NCBI GenBank assembly: GCA_032690845.1
Contig: CM064422.1
Coordinates: 1,240,001 to 1,304,000 of the forward strand
DNA length: 64,000 nucleotides
DNA from: Eleusine coracana subsp. coracana
Taxonomy: Eukaryota; Streptophyta; Magnoliopsida; Poales; Poaceae
Direction of reading: 5' to 3'
This document shows positions 9,481-21,835 of this stretch, piece after piece. Within the stretch, counting starts at the first letter, position 1. The number at the start of each line of letters is the position of its first letter. The translations under genes were made by a program, and so were the position numbers. The notes beneath the pieces were generated by a model, which had not been told where the DNA came from, did no database searches, and saw nothing but the letters and a program-made list of their open reading frames with translations.

Positions 9481-11246
9481 CAAAATTCCAAAGCACACGC
9501 AGTTCTACGGGTATTGTTTCTTGATCAAACATCGCCACGTCACTTTCCAGGACACGTGCATTTCCTTGTATTGATTCAGTGAACCACTGGGCACTGGCTA
9601 TGCTATCCACGCAGGACGGTTGCAGCCGTCCGCATCCGGCTTCGGCTGCTCGTTGATGATGTCCACGGTTTGAGATCTGCATAAACACGCAAGCGCATAC
9701 CATCAGAAACGCAGTCAGCACTCATCATTTGCCATCAGGATTCAGGACTGTGAAAGAGTGGAATTACGCAGGTTGCAGAGACGGGAAGAAGCGCTCTGGT
9801 TGCAGAGGATCATCCGATAGCATGGGCGCTGCCAAGGCAACCGTGGCCTGTGGGGTCGGAGCTGCCTCTGCCTCGACCTCGTTCAGCTGAAAAAAATGGA
9901 GATCCAACAATAAAACGATCCGGCAAAAGAGCGAAGAGAGGAAGAATGCTGCCTCTGCACTTTGCAGAGAACGAAGCTGAAACCTCATATACGAAGAAAG
10001 AACACCATCAATTTTAAAATGACTTCAATTAGCTTTACAATCAATCGCACTCGACAATCACATACTCGCACTCGACAATCACATACTCGCACTCCACAAG
10101 TACTCGGTGGAGAATAACTTATCCTTGGGAGTGGTCTCATGCGGTCGCTAGCTACAAATGCTAAGCTTTTTACCTTCCTTCTCAGAGTTCTGTTTGCATC
10201 TCGTGGAGATGAGGACCGAGGTCCACTCTTAAGGTAAAGATTTTTAGATTTCTATTATGAAGCAAAAATTCAAGGCAATATCGCTATGGTGAAATTATAT
10301 TACTATTATTTGTTAAACCAAAAATATTACTCTTCCCCAAGTACATGTCAAGTAGTAGTACTTGAGTCAGCAAAATGCAAATAGACATGCATATGAAGGT
10401 TACTTTTATAGCTAGCTTGGCTGTAGGAAAATATAAGAATACAGGAAAAAAAAACATACAAGTTGTTATGACATAAAATGGCCACAACGGCAAAATTGCA
10501 GTGAGGGGGAAATTCAGCGATCTCGTAGTTTTCAACAAGTGTTTTTTATGTCACCTCAACCTTTTGTAGTCAGTTTAAGCTTAAATGAGAAGATTTCTTT
10601 CAAAGAAGCTCAGACTAATTAAGGAACAAAAAGTATTGATAATTTTTTACTCTGCCTTTTTTTCTTGAAACGGGGACCATCTAACAGTTAATGGCTAATA
10701 AATACACATCACGGAAATGAACTACAGAAGATTGCTCATCAGGTTTCGTTATTACACACAAAGATAACCGATATTACTAAATCCTGAATGCCTTTCTATT
10801 TGGTTTATCTTTTTTACCTTATTTGGTTTTTAGTCTTGTCTACTTGACTCTCAAGCTGATCAACTTCACTTGTAATAAGAGCCAGTGGAACCAAATCTTC
10901 ACCCCAAAGATTCCTACAATGTGATTACCAGTACGTTGGTTACCAAAAGCAGAATGATGAGAACCGTAAAGATTAACGGAGATGAGATGAAGACAAATAA
11001 AAATGCTACCTTTACAAGTGTTGTAAAACTTTATCTTGTATATTCAGTTTCACATATTCTTGATAGTTGCTCTGTATTTTTGAAATTATAAGACACTGAA
11101 TAGCCGAGCCCCAAAAAAATGTCTACACAATTCGTACGCATCATCTATAATATACACCACCTAGTCTCTTTTACTGATCATGGTAGCCAATTAAGGATTT
11201 ACAATTGCATGTCAGAAAAAAGATGAATGTCCTAGTTCAGAAGTAT
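9481..11246. other. Intergenic with a 21 bp tandem repeat (10046-10104)
   Basis: Short GC-richer open frames on the minus strand (about 9449-9721 and 9764-9988) have no recognisable family and no joined exon structure that I can support. A unit CGCACTCGACAATCACATACT is repeated about 2.7 times at 10046-10104. The rest is AT-rich and featureless. Confidence 0.4.
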
Positions 11247-11843
11247 TATACCTGACCAAGTGGGCCGGGTTAAATGGGCCGGCATGAGGCCCGCCTATTT
11301 TGACCTAGTCCGAGCACGGCACGACCCGAAGTTAGACGGGTCGTGTCAGCCCGTGGCCTATCATGGGCCGTGCCTGGGCCTAGCTGCAGGCCCGCCGTGC
11401 CAGCCCGAGCATGGCCCATTTAGCATGGCCCGCTTAGCCCATGAGGTGGCCTGTTTAGCCCGTGAAGTACGGCTCGGCCCGGCAGGGTCCGTCAAATAAA
11501 ATGATTAATATTTCAATATTTATATTAAAAATTATATTTTTATATTCAAATTTATTGATAAAAAATATTTTATCTACTAAAAATATCATTTTTTGAGAAA
11601 GATTAGATATATAAAAATTAAATAGGCTCCGGCCTAGCCCGGCCCGAATAGCTCGCTGGGCCGACGGGCTGGCACGACCCGTGTAAGACGAGCTGTGCCG
11701 TGCTTAGGCTTCGACGCAGGCTCGTCGGGCCGGCACGGCACGGCCCGTTAATTAGAAGGGTCGTGCCGGCCCGTCTAAGAAATGGCACGGCCCATCACAG
11801 GCTCGTGCCGTGCCGGTCCGGCATGGCCCGTTGGCCAGGTATA
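11247..11843. mobile_element. hAT-type MITE, GC-rich and palindromic, with 8 bp TSD
   Basis: Both ends read TATACCTG(A/G)CCAA when the right end is reverse complemented. The element is flanked by a perfect 8 bp duplication AGAAGTAT (11239-11246 and 11844-11851), which is diagnostic of hAT superfamily transposition. The interior has GC-rich arms built from many GGGCCG/CGGCCC and GCACGGC motifs around an AT-rich middle (about 11500-11630), so each strand can fold into a large hairpin. It encodes no transposase and is therefore non-autonomous. Confidence 0.85.
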
Positions 11844-11851
11844 AGAAGTAT

Positions 11852-12872
11852 AATATTAGTTTTGAATTGTAATGATCAAAGTTACAGATATCAACTGCAT
11901 ATATCCCAGCATCACATCTGTCGGTATATAAATACACATTTTATAATATCATCAACCAGTGACTGCTATTAATATAGACAATACAGTGATCATTGTTGCA
12001 TTCATACATTAAGGTAGATGTAGAAAACTGCCATATGAGAAGAGAACATTGCATCTTTGATAGGCGGACACAGTTAAGCAGTTATCTGCGTTGGAGAAAG
12101 CTTAGTAGTACTATCTATATTGCACAGAGAAAGCTTAATATAACATTTCTCATTTATTCATTTATAATATTTTATCAAACCTTTTGATTTGAACACTTAA
12201 TTTACATAATTATGTGATTTGAGGAAAACATATAAATCCTTTACATAATCAATTTTTTGCTGATTTAAATTCATACTGTTCTGGCAAATCAGGCTACGAT
12301 CCAACATCCATGCATTTCATGCTTCATTCGACTTTCTGCCAGGCGGTGCTAATGAGGATGGAACATGAATAATTCATGAAATTTGTTAGCTGCAGTTAGC
12401 TGTGGATCGAGTAGTGCCACTATGTTGGATGTGATCAAATGGACTGAGGCAATGCACATTGTATACTTGACATCGATGAGAATAGTATACTAAAATAATT
12501 AATATAGCAAAAGAGGCCGAAGACCAGTATTATTCATATATACCAAGAAAACAGAAGGAGATGCGGTTTAGCTTTTCTGATTGGCTATATATACTGCTAA
12601 AGGATCAGAGCAAACAATAGTCACTGAAATAAAATATTTGTATAATAATTAGATTAGGTAAGTTAAGAAAAATAAGAGAGTGGAGAGGAGAGGAGAGGAG
12701 AGGAGAGAGGAGGAACTCCAAAGCAAAAAATTGTTGCTTCTGCTTGGGGTGGTGTGTGTTGGGGCCTGATCATCCTCTTTCGCTTTGGCTCTCCTTCTCC
12801 TCCCGTGAGGTGGGAGTGAAAGGTAAAGGTAACTCTCTCCACTCCCCATTGTTCCCTGAGAAAACCCCATTC
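11852..12872. other. Upstream region of gene B; GGAGA microsatellite at 12679-12712
   Basis: AT-rich sequence with a purine run of GGAGA-type units just before gene B. The region immediately before ATG 12873 is pyrimidine-rich, as expected for a 5' leader. No other gene is evident. Confidence 0.4.
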
Positions 12873-13006
12873 ATGGCGTCGGTCAACCCTCCCTCACCAC
12901 CGGCGCCGTCGTCGCTGCCGCAGCACCACAATGGGGCTGCCACCGCAACAACAACGACCTTGCCATGGGTTTGAGTGTGACGGCCGTCATCATCCTGGGA
13001 GCGGTA

Positions 13007-14656
13007 TGTCACACCCCAAGGAGGGGTCTAGCTGTAACAGTTACACAGTTAAAAGGCCGAGACAAAATGTAAATAAAATTTACATTTGAAGTGGACAGAA
13101 TATGCATGAAATTTATTGACTGAGCGTCACATGATTACAAACTCCAAAGTTTCCCCTTATTTAATTACAACCTAATGTTGTAGTTTAATAGAAGTCGGCT
13201 CCATCATCCAGACTCGCATTTCCATCAGCTTCTCCATATTCCATAACCGAGCTTTTATCCTGATCCACTTTCTCAAATATCATGTCATCAGGCTCTATTG
13301 CCTCATAAGGTAAATCAGACTGACCCACTGAGTACACCACATGCAACTAAATCTAATGAGTATAAAACTCAGTAAAAAATAAAATAGAAATAAAGGATTT
13401 ATGCCATTTCATTTTCCAAGGAATTCTCGTCTTCCACAATGAGCCAACGTTTCAAGGTGCAAATAAGTTTTGTAAAATATTTTGCTGTGAAAAAAAAACT
13501 ATTTTAGTATTATGAAAACTATTTGGTGGGGCTGATAGTACACGTGGCCAACCCATTTATAACCCGGGTGCAAAAGGAGTGAATATTCACATTTGTACGC
13601 TTTGCAGAGGTGTACCCTTTTTCCATGAATTTCCTCAATACTCTTACCAGGCCAATTACGTGATTCATTTTACGCGCAGCAGACCCGAGGAAAATATAAG
13701 ATTTCTTGTACACGAGCTACGATAAAGAGCCCACCCGATAGATCCGACTCGGTCCGCAACCCGTCATTGGCTGGTCTGACTCGGTCTGCAACTAGCCGAT
13801 CATACGGCCTCTGCCGCTTCCTACAACAACATGTGGGTTATATCGTCCTCTATGTAGGCTTATACTCGTCCATACAAGCCATGGCGGTACTAGTACATCG
13901 TGAACTAATGAGCCACCAAATTTTATTGTTATTTTAACTAAAAATTATCACCATCATACTACCAACCACCGAGGTGCCTCGCACCATAAACCCGAAATAC
14001 CACAATCACATGCACAATAGGTCAATGCATCAATTTGACTTAAGAAGAACATATGTGACAAATAAAAGAAAATTCAAAACACATTTAAATAAACTATGTT
14101 GATGAAATAGGATCAGAATGCACCAAAGTGTGTACGCAGCTTGCCTTGAAAATGCAGAACGTCAGACTAGTCGCCCGTCTACGCGCCTCACCTTTCGACT
14201 AGACAACACTGCAGTCCGGCAGCACTCCAGCCTCAGCTTGCTCTCCTTCCTTTCTCCTACGATCCTTGGAGTTGCCAGGTGCAAGCTCAAAGCTATGGGT
14301 GGGGTGCTATTTATACTAGCTAGAATTGGAGGCTCTACCGTCAAATGCTCAAACGTGTCATGCATATCTGCCGCCATAAGATAATTACTTGGTAATTAAC
14401 CTCAACGTGAGTGGGTGATTAAACTAGTGGTGCACTAAGGTTTAAATGATGTCAGTTTGCATGGCCAAATAACTAGCAATTAGCACCGGCATTAAGAGCA
14501 GCCAGTTGGTAAATGAAACGTTGGTTCTAAATTCCCACTTCAAAAATCCAAAAGAAATTAAATTGTATGCTCAAACTTTAAACAAGTTGTACGTAGGGAT
14601 TTAGAGATGGACTAATTCTCACCATGGCTTGGTAACTTGCTGGGCTGGGTATGACA
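13007..14656 (-). repeat. 3' LTR of the gypsy element
   Basis: Begins TGTCACACCCCAAGGAGG and ends GGGTATGACA on the plus strand. It is a long terminal repeat partner of 20178-21835. It contains TATAAATA on the minus strand (14308-14315), the probable promoter core when read in the element's own direction. Short open frames inside it occur equally in both LTRs and are not genes. Confidence 0.92.
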
Positions 14657-14672
14657 TACTCCCCTCCTTTAA
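14657..14672 (-). other. Polypurine tract of the gypsy element
   Basis: On the minus strand AAAGGAGGGGAGTA lies directly before the 3' LTR and immediately after the end of the polyprotein frame. Its purine-rich composition and position fit the plus-strand primer for reverse transcription. Confidence 0.8.
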
Positions 14673-17600
14673 GAAATTTCGTCCTCGAAATTTTTGGTAC
14701 TATCTGTGAACAAATATGAATAATCTTGACGTAGATCATCTTCTTTTTTCCATGTAGCCTCTCTCTCACTGTGGTTTTTTCATAGAACTTTACAAAATTT
14801 AATTGTTCTCTTTCGCATGACTCGATCCTGTACATCGAGAATGCGTTCCGACTGCTCCTCGTAAGTTAAATCTTTACTCAACTCAACTTGTGGTAATGGC
14901 ACTTGCTCAGCTGGCTCTCATAAACACTTCTTTAATTGAGAGACATAAAAAACATTATGGACCCTTGACAAGGATTTTAGCAACTTTAGCTGATACGCTA
15001 GTGGTCCTCTTTTCTGAATAATTTGATACGGTCCAACATATCTTGGGCTCAACTTCCCTTGTATGCCAAATCTACGTACTCCTCTCATTGGAGAGACTTT
15101 TAAAAAAAATCTCCTTTAGTAAACTCCAGCTCACGGTGTCGTTTATCTGCATAGCTTTTCTGTCGACTTTGTGCTATCCGAAGACTTTCCCGTATAATCT
15201 TTATTTTCTCCTCAGAATCAGATAATAGCTTAGGGTCCAGAACTGATCGTTCTCCGACCTCATCCCAACAAATCGGTGATCGACATTTACGTCCATATAG
15301 TGCTTCATATGGTGCCATCCTTATGCTTGCCTGAAAGCTGTTGTTATAGGCGAACTCGGCTAAGGGCAAATATTTACTCCAAGATTGTTCGAAGTCAAGT
15401 ACACAAGCCCGAAGCATGTCTTCCACTACTTGGTTTACTCGTTCTGTTTGCCCGTCGGTTTGTGGGTGGAAAGCCGCGCTGAAATCAAATGTCGTTCCAA
15501 GTCGTCTGTGTAATTTCTTCCAAAACTTGGCAACGAATTGTGTTCCATGGTCTGAGACAATGCGTTTTGGTATACCGTATAATGTCACCACTTTCTCCAT
15601 GTAAATTTCAGCTAACTTACTACTCCTGTATTTTATCTTGACTGGGATAAAGAGAGCTGTTTTTGTTAAACGGTCGACTATGACCCATATGGAGTCATGA
15701 CCTCCCTTCGTCCTTGGCAATCCTATGATAAAGTCCATCCCTATTTCCTCTCATTTTCATTCTGGTATACGCAAGGGTTGTAACATACCTGCTGGCTTTA
15801 AATTATCTGCTTTCACTCTTTGGCACGTGTTACATTCCGAGACAAAACGAGCTATATCCCTTTTCATGTTTTTCTACCAAAAATTTCCTCTCAAATCCCT
15901 ATACATTTTTGTGCTTCCAGGATGGGCGCTATATGGTGCGGCATGTGCTTCATTTAGTATTTGCATTTTTATTTCCATGTCATCAGGAACACATACTCTG
16001 TTATGAAACCAGAGCGATCCATCTTCTTTCTCCTTGAATTCTGATAGCTTTCCTTTGGACTTAAGTAACCTTATCTCTTGGAGTTACATGTCATCTACTT
16101 GCTTTTGTTTTATTTTGTCCAGTATCACAGGTTGTAAATGCGTCGTCATTATTATAGCATTTGCAGACTCACTGCATATCTGGATGCCCATTCCTCCTAA
16201 ATCTTCCAAGTTCTCTTGGCTTGGAATTACTAATGCTTTATTACACATGGCTTTATGACTAAGAGCATCGGCCACTATGTTAGCCTTTCCCGGATGATAA
16301 TTGATGGTTAAATCATAGTTTTTGATTAGCTCCAACCATCGCCTTTGTCTCAAGTTCAAATCCTTCTATGTAAAGATATATTTCAAACTCTTATGATCCA
16401 TATCAATTTCATATTTCTCTCCATACATATAGTGTCTCCACAACTTGAGGGCAAATACTACTGCCGCTAGCTCAAATCATGTGTCGGATAATGGCGCTCA
16501 TGTGTCTTTAACTATCTAGAAGCATAGGCAATTACCTTTCCACTTTGCATCAAAACACAACCAAGACCTTGTCCAGATGCATCACAGTACACTGTGTATC
16601 CTTTGCCATTTTCGGGTACTATCAAAACTGGTGCTGTAACTAACCGATTCTTCAGTTTTTGAAAGCTCTCTCACAGCTAGTGGTCCAGTCAAATTTACTA
16701 TCCTTTCTTAAGAGTTTTGTCAATGGACCTGCCAATTTAGAGAACCCCTCAATAGCCAGCCAATCCGAGAAAGCTTCTTACTTCTGAAACATTTCGTGGT
16801 TGTTTCCATTCCATTACTGCTTGAACTTTAGCGGGATCCACTGAAATCCCTTCGCTCAACACAATATGTCCAAGAAATGATACTTTATCCATCCAAAATT
16901 GTACAAGTACTCTCTTAACACATAGTTCATTAAGTGCATGAACACGGCTGGAGCATTAGTTAGTCCGAAGGGCATGACAACAAATTCATAATGACCAAAT
17001 TTTGTCACAAATGCAGTCTTCTCAATATCCACATCTCTAATCCTTAGTTGATGGTACCCTGAGTCAATCTTAGAGAATATTGTTGCATTCTTGAGCTGGT
17101 CAAAAAGGTCATCTATTCGAGGTAGAGGATATTTGTTCTTTATCGTGACCCCATTTAAGGCTCTATAATCAATACAAAGCCTCAGACTCCCATCTTTCTT
17201 TTTAACAAAAAGAGTTGGTGCTCTCCATGGTGACTTGCTAAGACGGATGTATCCCTTCTTCTCTAATTCATTGATTTGCCTTCTTAATTCTTCTGACTCG
17301 CTATTGGGAATCCGATAAGGTGTCCTTGCAATAGGAGCAGTTCCTGGTATTATGTCGATCGTAAATTCTATATCTCTTTTTGGAGGTAATTCCTTTAACT
17401 CATCCGGGAATACATCAGAAAATTCCTTGACCACTAGAATTGTCTCTATCTCCTTTGCTGTCATTTGTGTTATTCTCGGTACAAGACTAGAGATTCCTAA
17501 ACTTCTAATTATAATAGGTAGCCTCCCGGGCAGGTTTAGCGTAACCCATTTCTTTTGGCAATTGATCACGGCACCATGTGTGCCTAACCAGTCTATGCCC

Positions 17601-18061
17601 AAAACTGCAGCTAATCCCTTTAACTCTATCATTATTATGTTGGCTCTAAGATCCACTCCTTCAATTACTAAAGGGCAATTGTTGCATGCGTATCTACAAA
17701 GGGTGACGTGTCCTGGTATTTCAATATTCATGTGCTTGGCCATAGGTTCAATGGCAATATTATTTTTCTTCACAAAATCCTTTGAAATAAATGAGTGTGT
17801 CGCACCTGGATCAAATAAAATTAATCCAACAGCAGATGAGATGAGATATTTACCTATCACCACATTGTTTGAAGCTTCGGCATCCTGTAGCGTGACATGA
17901 AATAGACGTCCACATCCAACTCCCTGTGGCCTCCCACGTCCTTCATTTAATGCTTGGTTGCTGGTCACTGCTTGGTTTCCTGTCTTGGTTTGTGGACGTG
18001 CTACTGGGTTCAGCTGCTGATTAGTTCCTTGTTGGACCCGTTTTGGACATCGATTAATCAT
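14673..18061 (-). pseudogene. Gypsy pol: protease, RT, RNase H, integrase, chromodomain (broken)
   Basis: Minus-strand coding in order. The protease has the FDPGATHSF site near 17800; the usual DSG is DPG here. RT fingers and palm run over about 17350-16850 with SLRLCIDYRALN. An RNase H tail lies at 16359-16084 (NYHPGKANIVADALS). The integrase core, 15738-15100, includes MDFIIGLPRTKGG and HPQTDGQTERVNQ. A chromodomain-like segment (14850-14673) ends NFEDEIS before a stop. The longest intact frame is 16856-18061. Frames are broken by stops or shifts between RT and RNase H, between RNase H and integrase, and once in the chromodomain. In life it would copy and integrate the element; this copy cannot make a full polyprotein. 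Confidence 0.88.
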
Positions 18062-19107
18062 GTGTCCAGCTTCTCCACACCCGTAGCAACGTCCTTTACC
18101 ATTTGGACAGTCACGTGGGTGATGGTTTGCCTCACAAAATATGCACTTCCTGAACTAAGGATTCAGAACATTTGAGTTCACTGGCCGGATGAAGTTATTT
18201 CCCATACTAACTGGACGCAGGACAAGATTTCTAACTCGTTGTGGCGTACTCACGGGCGCCTTTCCTCTTACCATGATTCTTGGGTCAAGCCTAGCTCTCT
18301 TGCGACGATCTTCTGCACAAGCATGGCGCTCCTCCTCGATGCTTATTGTCCTGTCAACCAAATCCTAAAACTCTGTGACTCTCATCGGTTTAGTCAGTAC
18401 ACGGATCTCTGGACGTAAGCCATGCTGGAATCGTTCAACCTTCTTCGCTTCAGTGTTGACATCTTCACTAGCTAGCGTGATAGCTGAGTAAATTTATGGA
18501 GATAATCTTGTACTGACATGTTGCCTTGGCACAAATCTCTAAACTCATTCTTCTTTTTATCAATTATGCTATCAGGTATGTGGTTCCTCTGGAATCGCTC
18601 CTTAAACTCTAGCCAAGTCATTTCTTGAGCATTTGGTCAGATTTGGCGCAAATTAACCCACCATGCAGTTGCTCGACTGGTGAGTGGATTAGTTGCATAT
18701 AATACTTTTTCTCCATCAGTGCACTGAACGACCTCTAGCATCCTTTCAATTTCCAGCAACCAATCGTCGGCATCTAGAGGTTCTGTTGTTCCAGCAAACG
18801 TGGGTGGGTATGTCTTCTGAAATTCAGATAACCTTACCCTGGGATTATGTTCAGGTCTCTGGATTGGTATGCGATTTACACCCATCACATGGTCAAGTAG
18901 TTCAGTTTGAGCTTCGAGTGCCTGTCTTTGATAGCGATCGAATCACTCAGTCATCATTGCCCCAAAAATTGCAAAGTCCATGCCACCAGGAGCAAATTGA
19001 TATGGCGGAGGGGGTGACACTTCATGGCGGAAGTTAAAGTCATTGTTTAATCCACCTTCATTATTGCCAATTTATTCTCCATTACCACCACCGTTGCCAT
19101 TCTCCAT
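18062..19107 (-). pseudogene. Gypsy gag with tandem zinc-knuckle region (broken)
   Basis: From ATG 19107 the minus strand encodes a capsid-like protein (PPTFAGTTEPLDADDWLLEIE near 18800, typical retrotransposon gag). It ends with two Cys/His clusters, CIFCEANHHPRDC and CYGCGEAGHMINRC, at about 18060-18145; the second is a standard zinc knuckle. Several in-frame stops split it (frames 18637-18888 and 18155-18361 remain). It runs into the protease region without a clear gap. Confidence 0.82.
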
Positions 19108-19292
19108 CTGTGATAATGATGTTGATAAATATGAGAAAGAAATGTAGTGCAACCGTAGGAGATTAAATGGCACAAAGATAACAGAATATTCACTTTTATT
19201 TATATGTGCCATGCATCAGTAGTACATAAATACTATAATATTTTATTTAAACTTCATGACTCTATTCCGTGTATGGCTAACTTCAGTTTTAT

Positions 19293-20099
19293 TTAATTAT
19301 TTGGACCATTCACACTGCTTGTTGCATCGCCTTCAGGTGGCTCCTCTTCAACGATTTCTTCTGGTTCTTCATCTGGGAGTAGCGGCTCCTGCGCAGCATG
19401 TAGTTCCTGCTATAGCTGATGAACCTGAGCCTCAAGTGTAGCGATAGTCTGATCACGTTCTTGCACTTGCACGTCCCAGTGAGCAACCTGTTGATTAAGC
19501 GTTTGGATCCGACGACGCTTCCTTGTTACTGAGCTTTCTGCATCCTCTCGCCTTTGTTTTTTTAGTGCAAATGCTTATGCCGTAGAGCGACGCACACCCT
19601 CCATGGTCGAAATGACAAAATCCTTCCACCAAGGTTTATCCCTTTGTTGACATTCCTCCTCAGGGATGCCTTTTGGGTAGTCTGTATTCCTGTTCATATA
19701 GTCGGCGCCGGTAAAAATCTGATTTTCGTACTCACGAGACAATGGGATACATTGTAACGGGCATCTCTTTTTGTCTTTGTGATACTCTGAACGTAGGTAT
19801 TGTGTCGCTTGAAACGCCACTGCCTGTTCCGCCTCTTCGGTATGGTTACTTGTCTGCTCAAATGTCAATTTCGTAGCACTTGTTTTTTCAGTCCCATCCA
19901 CACGAACCGTCACCTTTGAAGTGTAAAGGTTGTGCTTGGCATCAACTGAGGTGGTGTACAATGGTTCAATTGTTGCCCCAACGTGTTGTAGCATGACCCA
20001 TAGGAGCAGCTTTGCTCCAGCAAGAGTGGCAGGTGGTATTGTCATCATCTTTTCCTGGAATATAATAAGTCTTAGCAACAATTGATAAAGGCTTAGCAA
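19293..20099 (-). pseudogene. Extra ORF upstream of gag in the gypsy element
   Basis: Between the primer binding site and gag, the minus strand has a 174-codon open frame (20099-19575; likely starts ATG 20048 or upstream). It continues in the same frame past a stop, with a second internal stop, to 19293. The first part has no recognised domain. The distal part is charged and has heptad-like spacing (RIQTLNQQVAHWDVQVQERD), so a coiled coil is likely, followed by an acidic Glu/Pro tail. Additional ORFs before gag have been described in some grass gypsy elements; whether this is the same family cannot be told here. The function is unknown. Confidence 0.65.
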
Positions 20100-20158
20100 C
20101 CACTAGCAACTTAAGTCCCATATAGTCCCGATTAGCGCGCCTAAGGTCGCAGGACCAT

Positions 20159-20170
20159 GCTCTAATACCA
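20159..20170 (-). other. Primer binding site of the gypsy element
   Basis: The minus strand reads TGGTATTAGAGC, one base off the usual plant PBS complementary to initiator tRNA-Met (TGGTATCAGAGC). It sits 7 bp inside the 5' LTR boundary. Confidence 0.8.
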
Positions 20171-20177
20171 CTTTAAC

Positions 20178-21835
20178 TGTCACACCCCAAGGAGGGGTCT
20201 AGCTGTAACAGTTACACGGCCAAAAGCCGAGACAAAATGTAAACAAAATTTACATTTGAAGTGGACATAATATGCATGGAATTTATTGACTGAGCGTCAC
20301 ATGATTACAAACTCCAAAGTTTTCCCTTATTTAATTACAATCCAATGTTGTAGTTTAATAGAAGTCGGCTCCATCATCCAGACTCGTATCTCTATCAGCT
20401 TCTCCATATTCCATAACCGATCTTTTATTCTCATCCACTTCCTCAAATATCATGCCACCAGCCTCTATTACCTCATAAGGTAAATTAGACTGACCCACTA
20501 CGTACACCACATATAACTAAATCTAATGAGTATAAAACTCAGCAAGAAATAAAATAGAAATAAAGGATTTATGTCATTTCATTTTCCAAGGAATTCTCGT
20601 CTTCCACAATGAGCCAACATTCCAAGGTGCAAATGAGTTTTGTAAAATATTTTGCTATGAAAAAAAATATATTTTAGTATTATGAAAACTATTTGGTGGG
20701 GCTGATAGTACATGTGGCCAACTCATTTATAACCCGGGTGCGAAAGGAGTGAATATTCACATTTGTGCGCTCTGCAGAGGTGTACCCTTTTTCCATGGAT
20801 TTCCTCGAATACTCTTGCCAGGCCAATTATGCGATTCATTTTACGCGCAGCAGACCCGAGAAAAATATAAGATTTCTCGTACATGAGCTACAATGAAGAG
20901 CCCACCCGACAGGTCCGACTTGGTCCACAACCCGTCGTTGGCTGGTCCGACTCAGTCCGCAACCAGCCGATCATACGGACTCTGCCGCTTCCTACAACTA
21001 CATGTGGGTTATATCGTCCTCTATACAGGTAATAGCTTATACTCACCCATACAAGCCATAGCGGTACTAGTACATCGTGAACTAATGAGCCACCAAATTT
21101 TGTTGTTATCTTAACTAAAAATTATCACCATCATACTACCAACCACCGAGGTGCTTCGCACCACAAACCCGAAATACCACAATCCCATGCACAATAGGTC
21201 AATGCATCAATTTGACTTAAGAAGAACATATGTGACAAATAAAAGAAAATTCAAAACACATTTAAATAAACTATGTTGATGAAATAGGATCAAAATGCAC
21301 CAAAGTGTGTACGCAGCTTGCCTTGAAAAATGCAGAACGTCGGACTAGTCGCCCGTCTACACGCCTCACCTTTCGACTAGACAACACTGCACTCCGGCAG
21401 CACTCCAGCCTCAGCTTGCTCTCCTTCCTTTCTCCTACGATCCTTGGAGTTGCCAGGTGCAAGCTCAAAGCTATGGGTGGGGTGCTATTTATACTAGCTA
21501 GAATTGGAGGCTCTACCGTCAAATGCTCAAACGTGTCATGCATATCTGCCGCCATAAGATAATTACTTGGTAATTAACCTCAACGTGAGTGGGTGATTAA
21601 ACTAGTGGTGCACTAAAGCTTAAATGATATCAGTTTGCATGGCCAAATAACTAGCAATTAGCACCGGCATTGAGAGCAGCCAGTTGGTAAACGAAACGTT
21701 GGTTCTAAATTCCCACTTCAAAAATCCAAAAAAAATTAAATTGTATGCTCAAGCTTTAAACAAGTTGTACGTAGGGATTTAGAGATGGACTAATTCTCAC
21801 CATGGGCTTGGTAGCTTGCTGGGCTGGGTATGACA
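20178..21835 (-). repeat. 5' LTR of the gypsy element
   Basis: Partner of 13007-14656, with the same termini. A TATAAATA on the minus strand (21486-21493) is the probable transcription start region. Differences from the other LTR include substitutions spread over its length and a few short indels, for example around 20215 and 21000-21035. Confidence 0.92.

Larger units (their letters stand above)
13007..21835 (-). mobile_element. Ty3/gypsy chromovirus-type LTR retrotransposon, 8.8 kb
   Basis: Element with TG...CA ends, two LTRs of about 1.65 kb and a 5 bp target duplication CGGTA (13002-13006 and 21836-21840). It is transcribed on the minus strand: 5' LTR at right, PBS, an extra ORF, gag, protease, RT, RNase H, integrase, chromodomain, polypurine tract, 3' LTR. 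The order RT-RNase H-integrase defines Ty3/gypsy. The chromodomain-like end and NFEDEIS terminus suggest the Tekay/Del chromovirus lineage. The LTRs differ by scattered substitutions and small indels, and the coding regions carry several stops, so it is not recent and not autonomous. Confidence 0.93.

Noticed and set aside
9449..9988. Two minus-strand frames that might be exons of one gene
   Set aside because: A splice between them is imaginable, but the translated sequence shows no recognisable family and adjoins TE remnants.
10046..10104. CRISPR-like regular repeats
   Set aside because: Plain tandem repeat without unique spacers, in a plant genome.
14118..14384. Open frames inside the gypsy LTR, repeated at 21305-21562
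   Set aside because: Identical because the LTRs are copies of each other; they lie in the promoter/leader zone of the LTR and have no family features.
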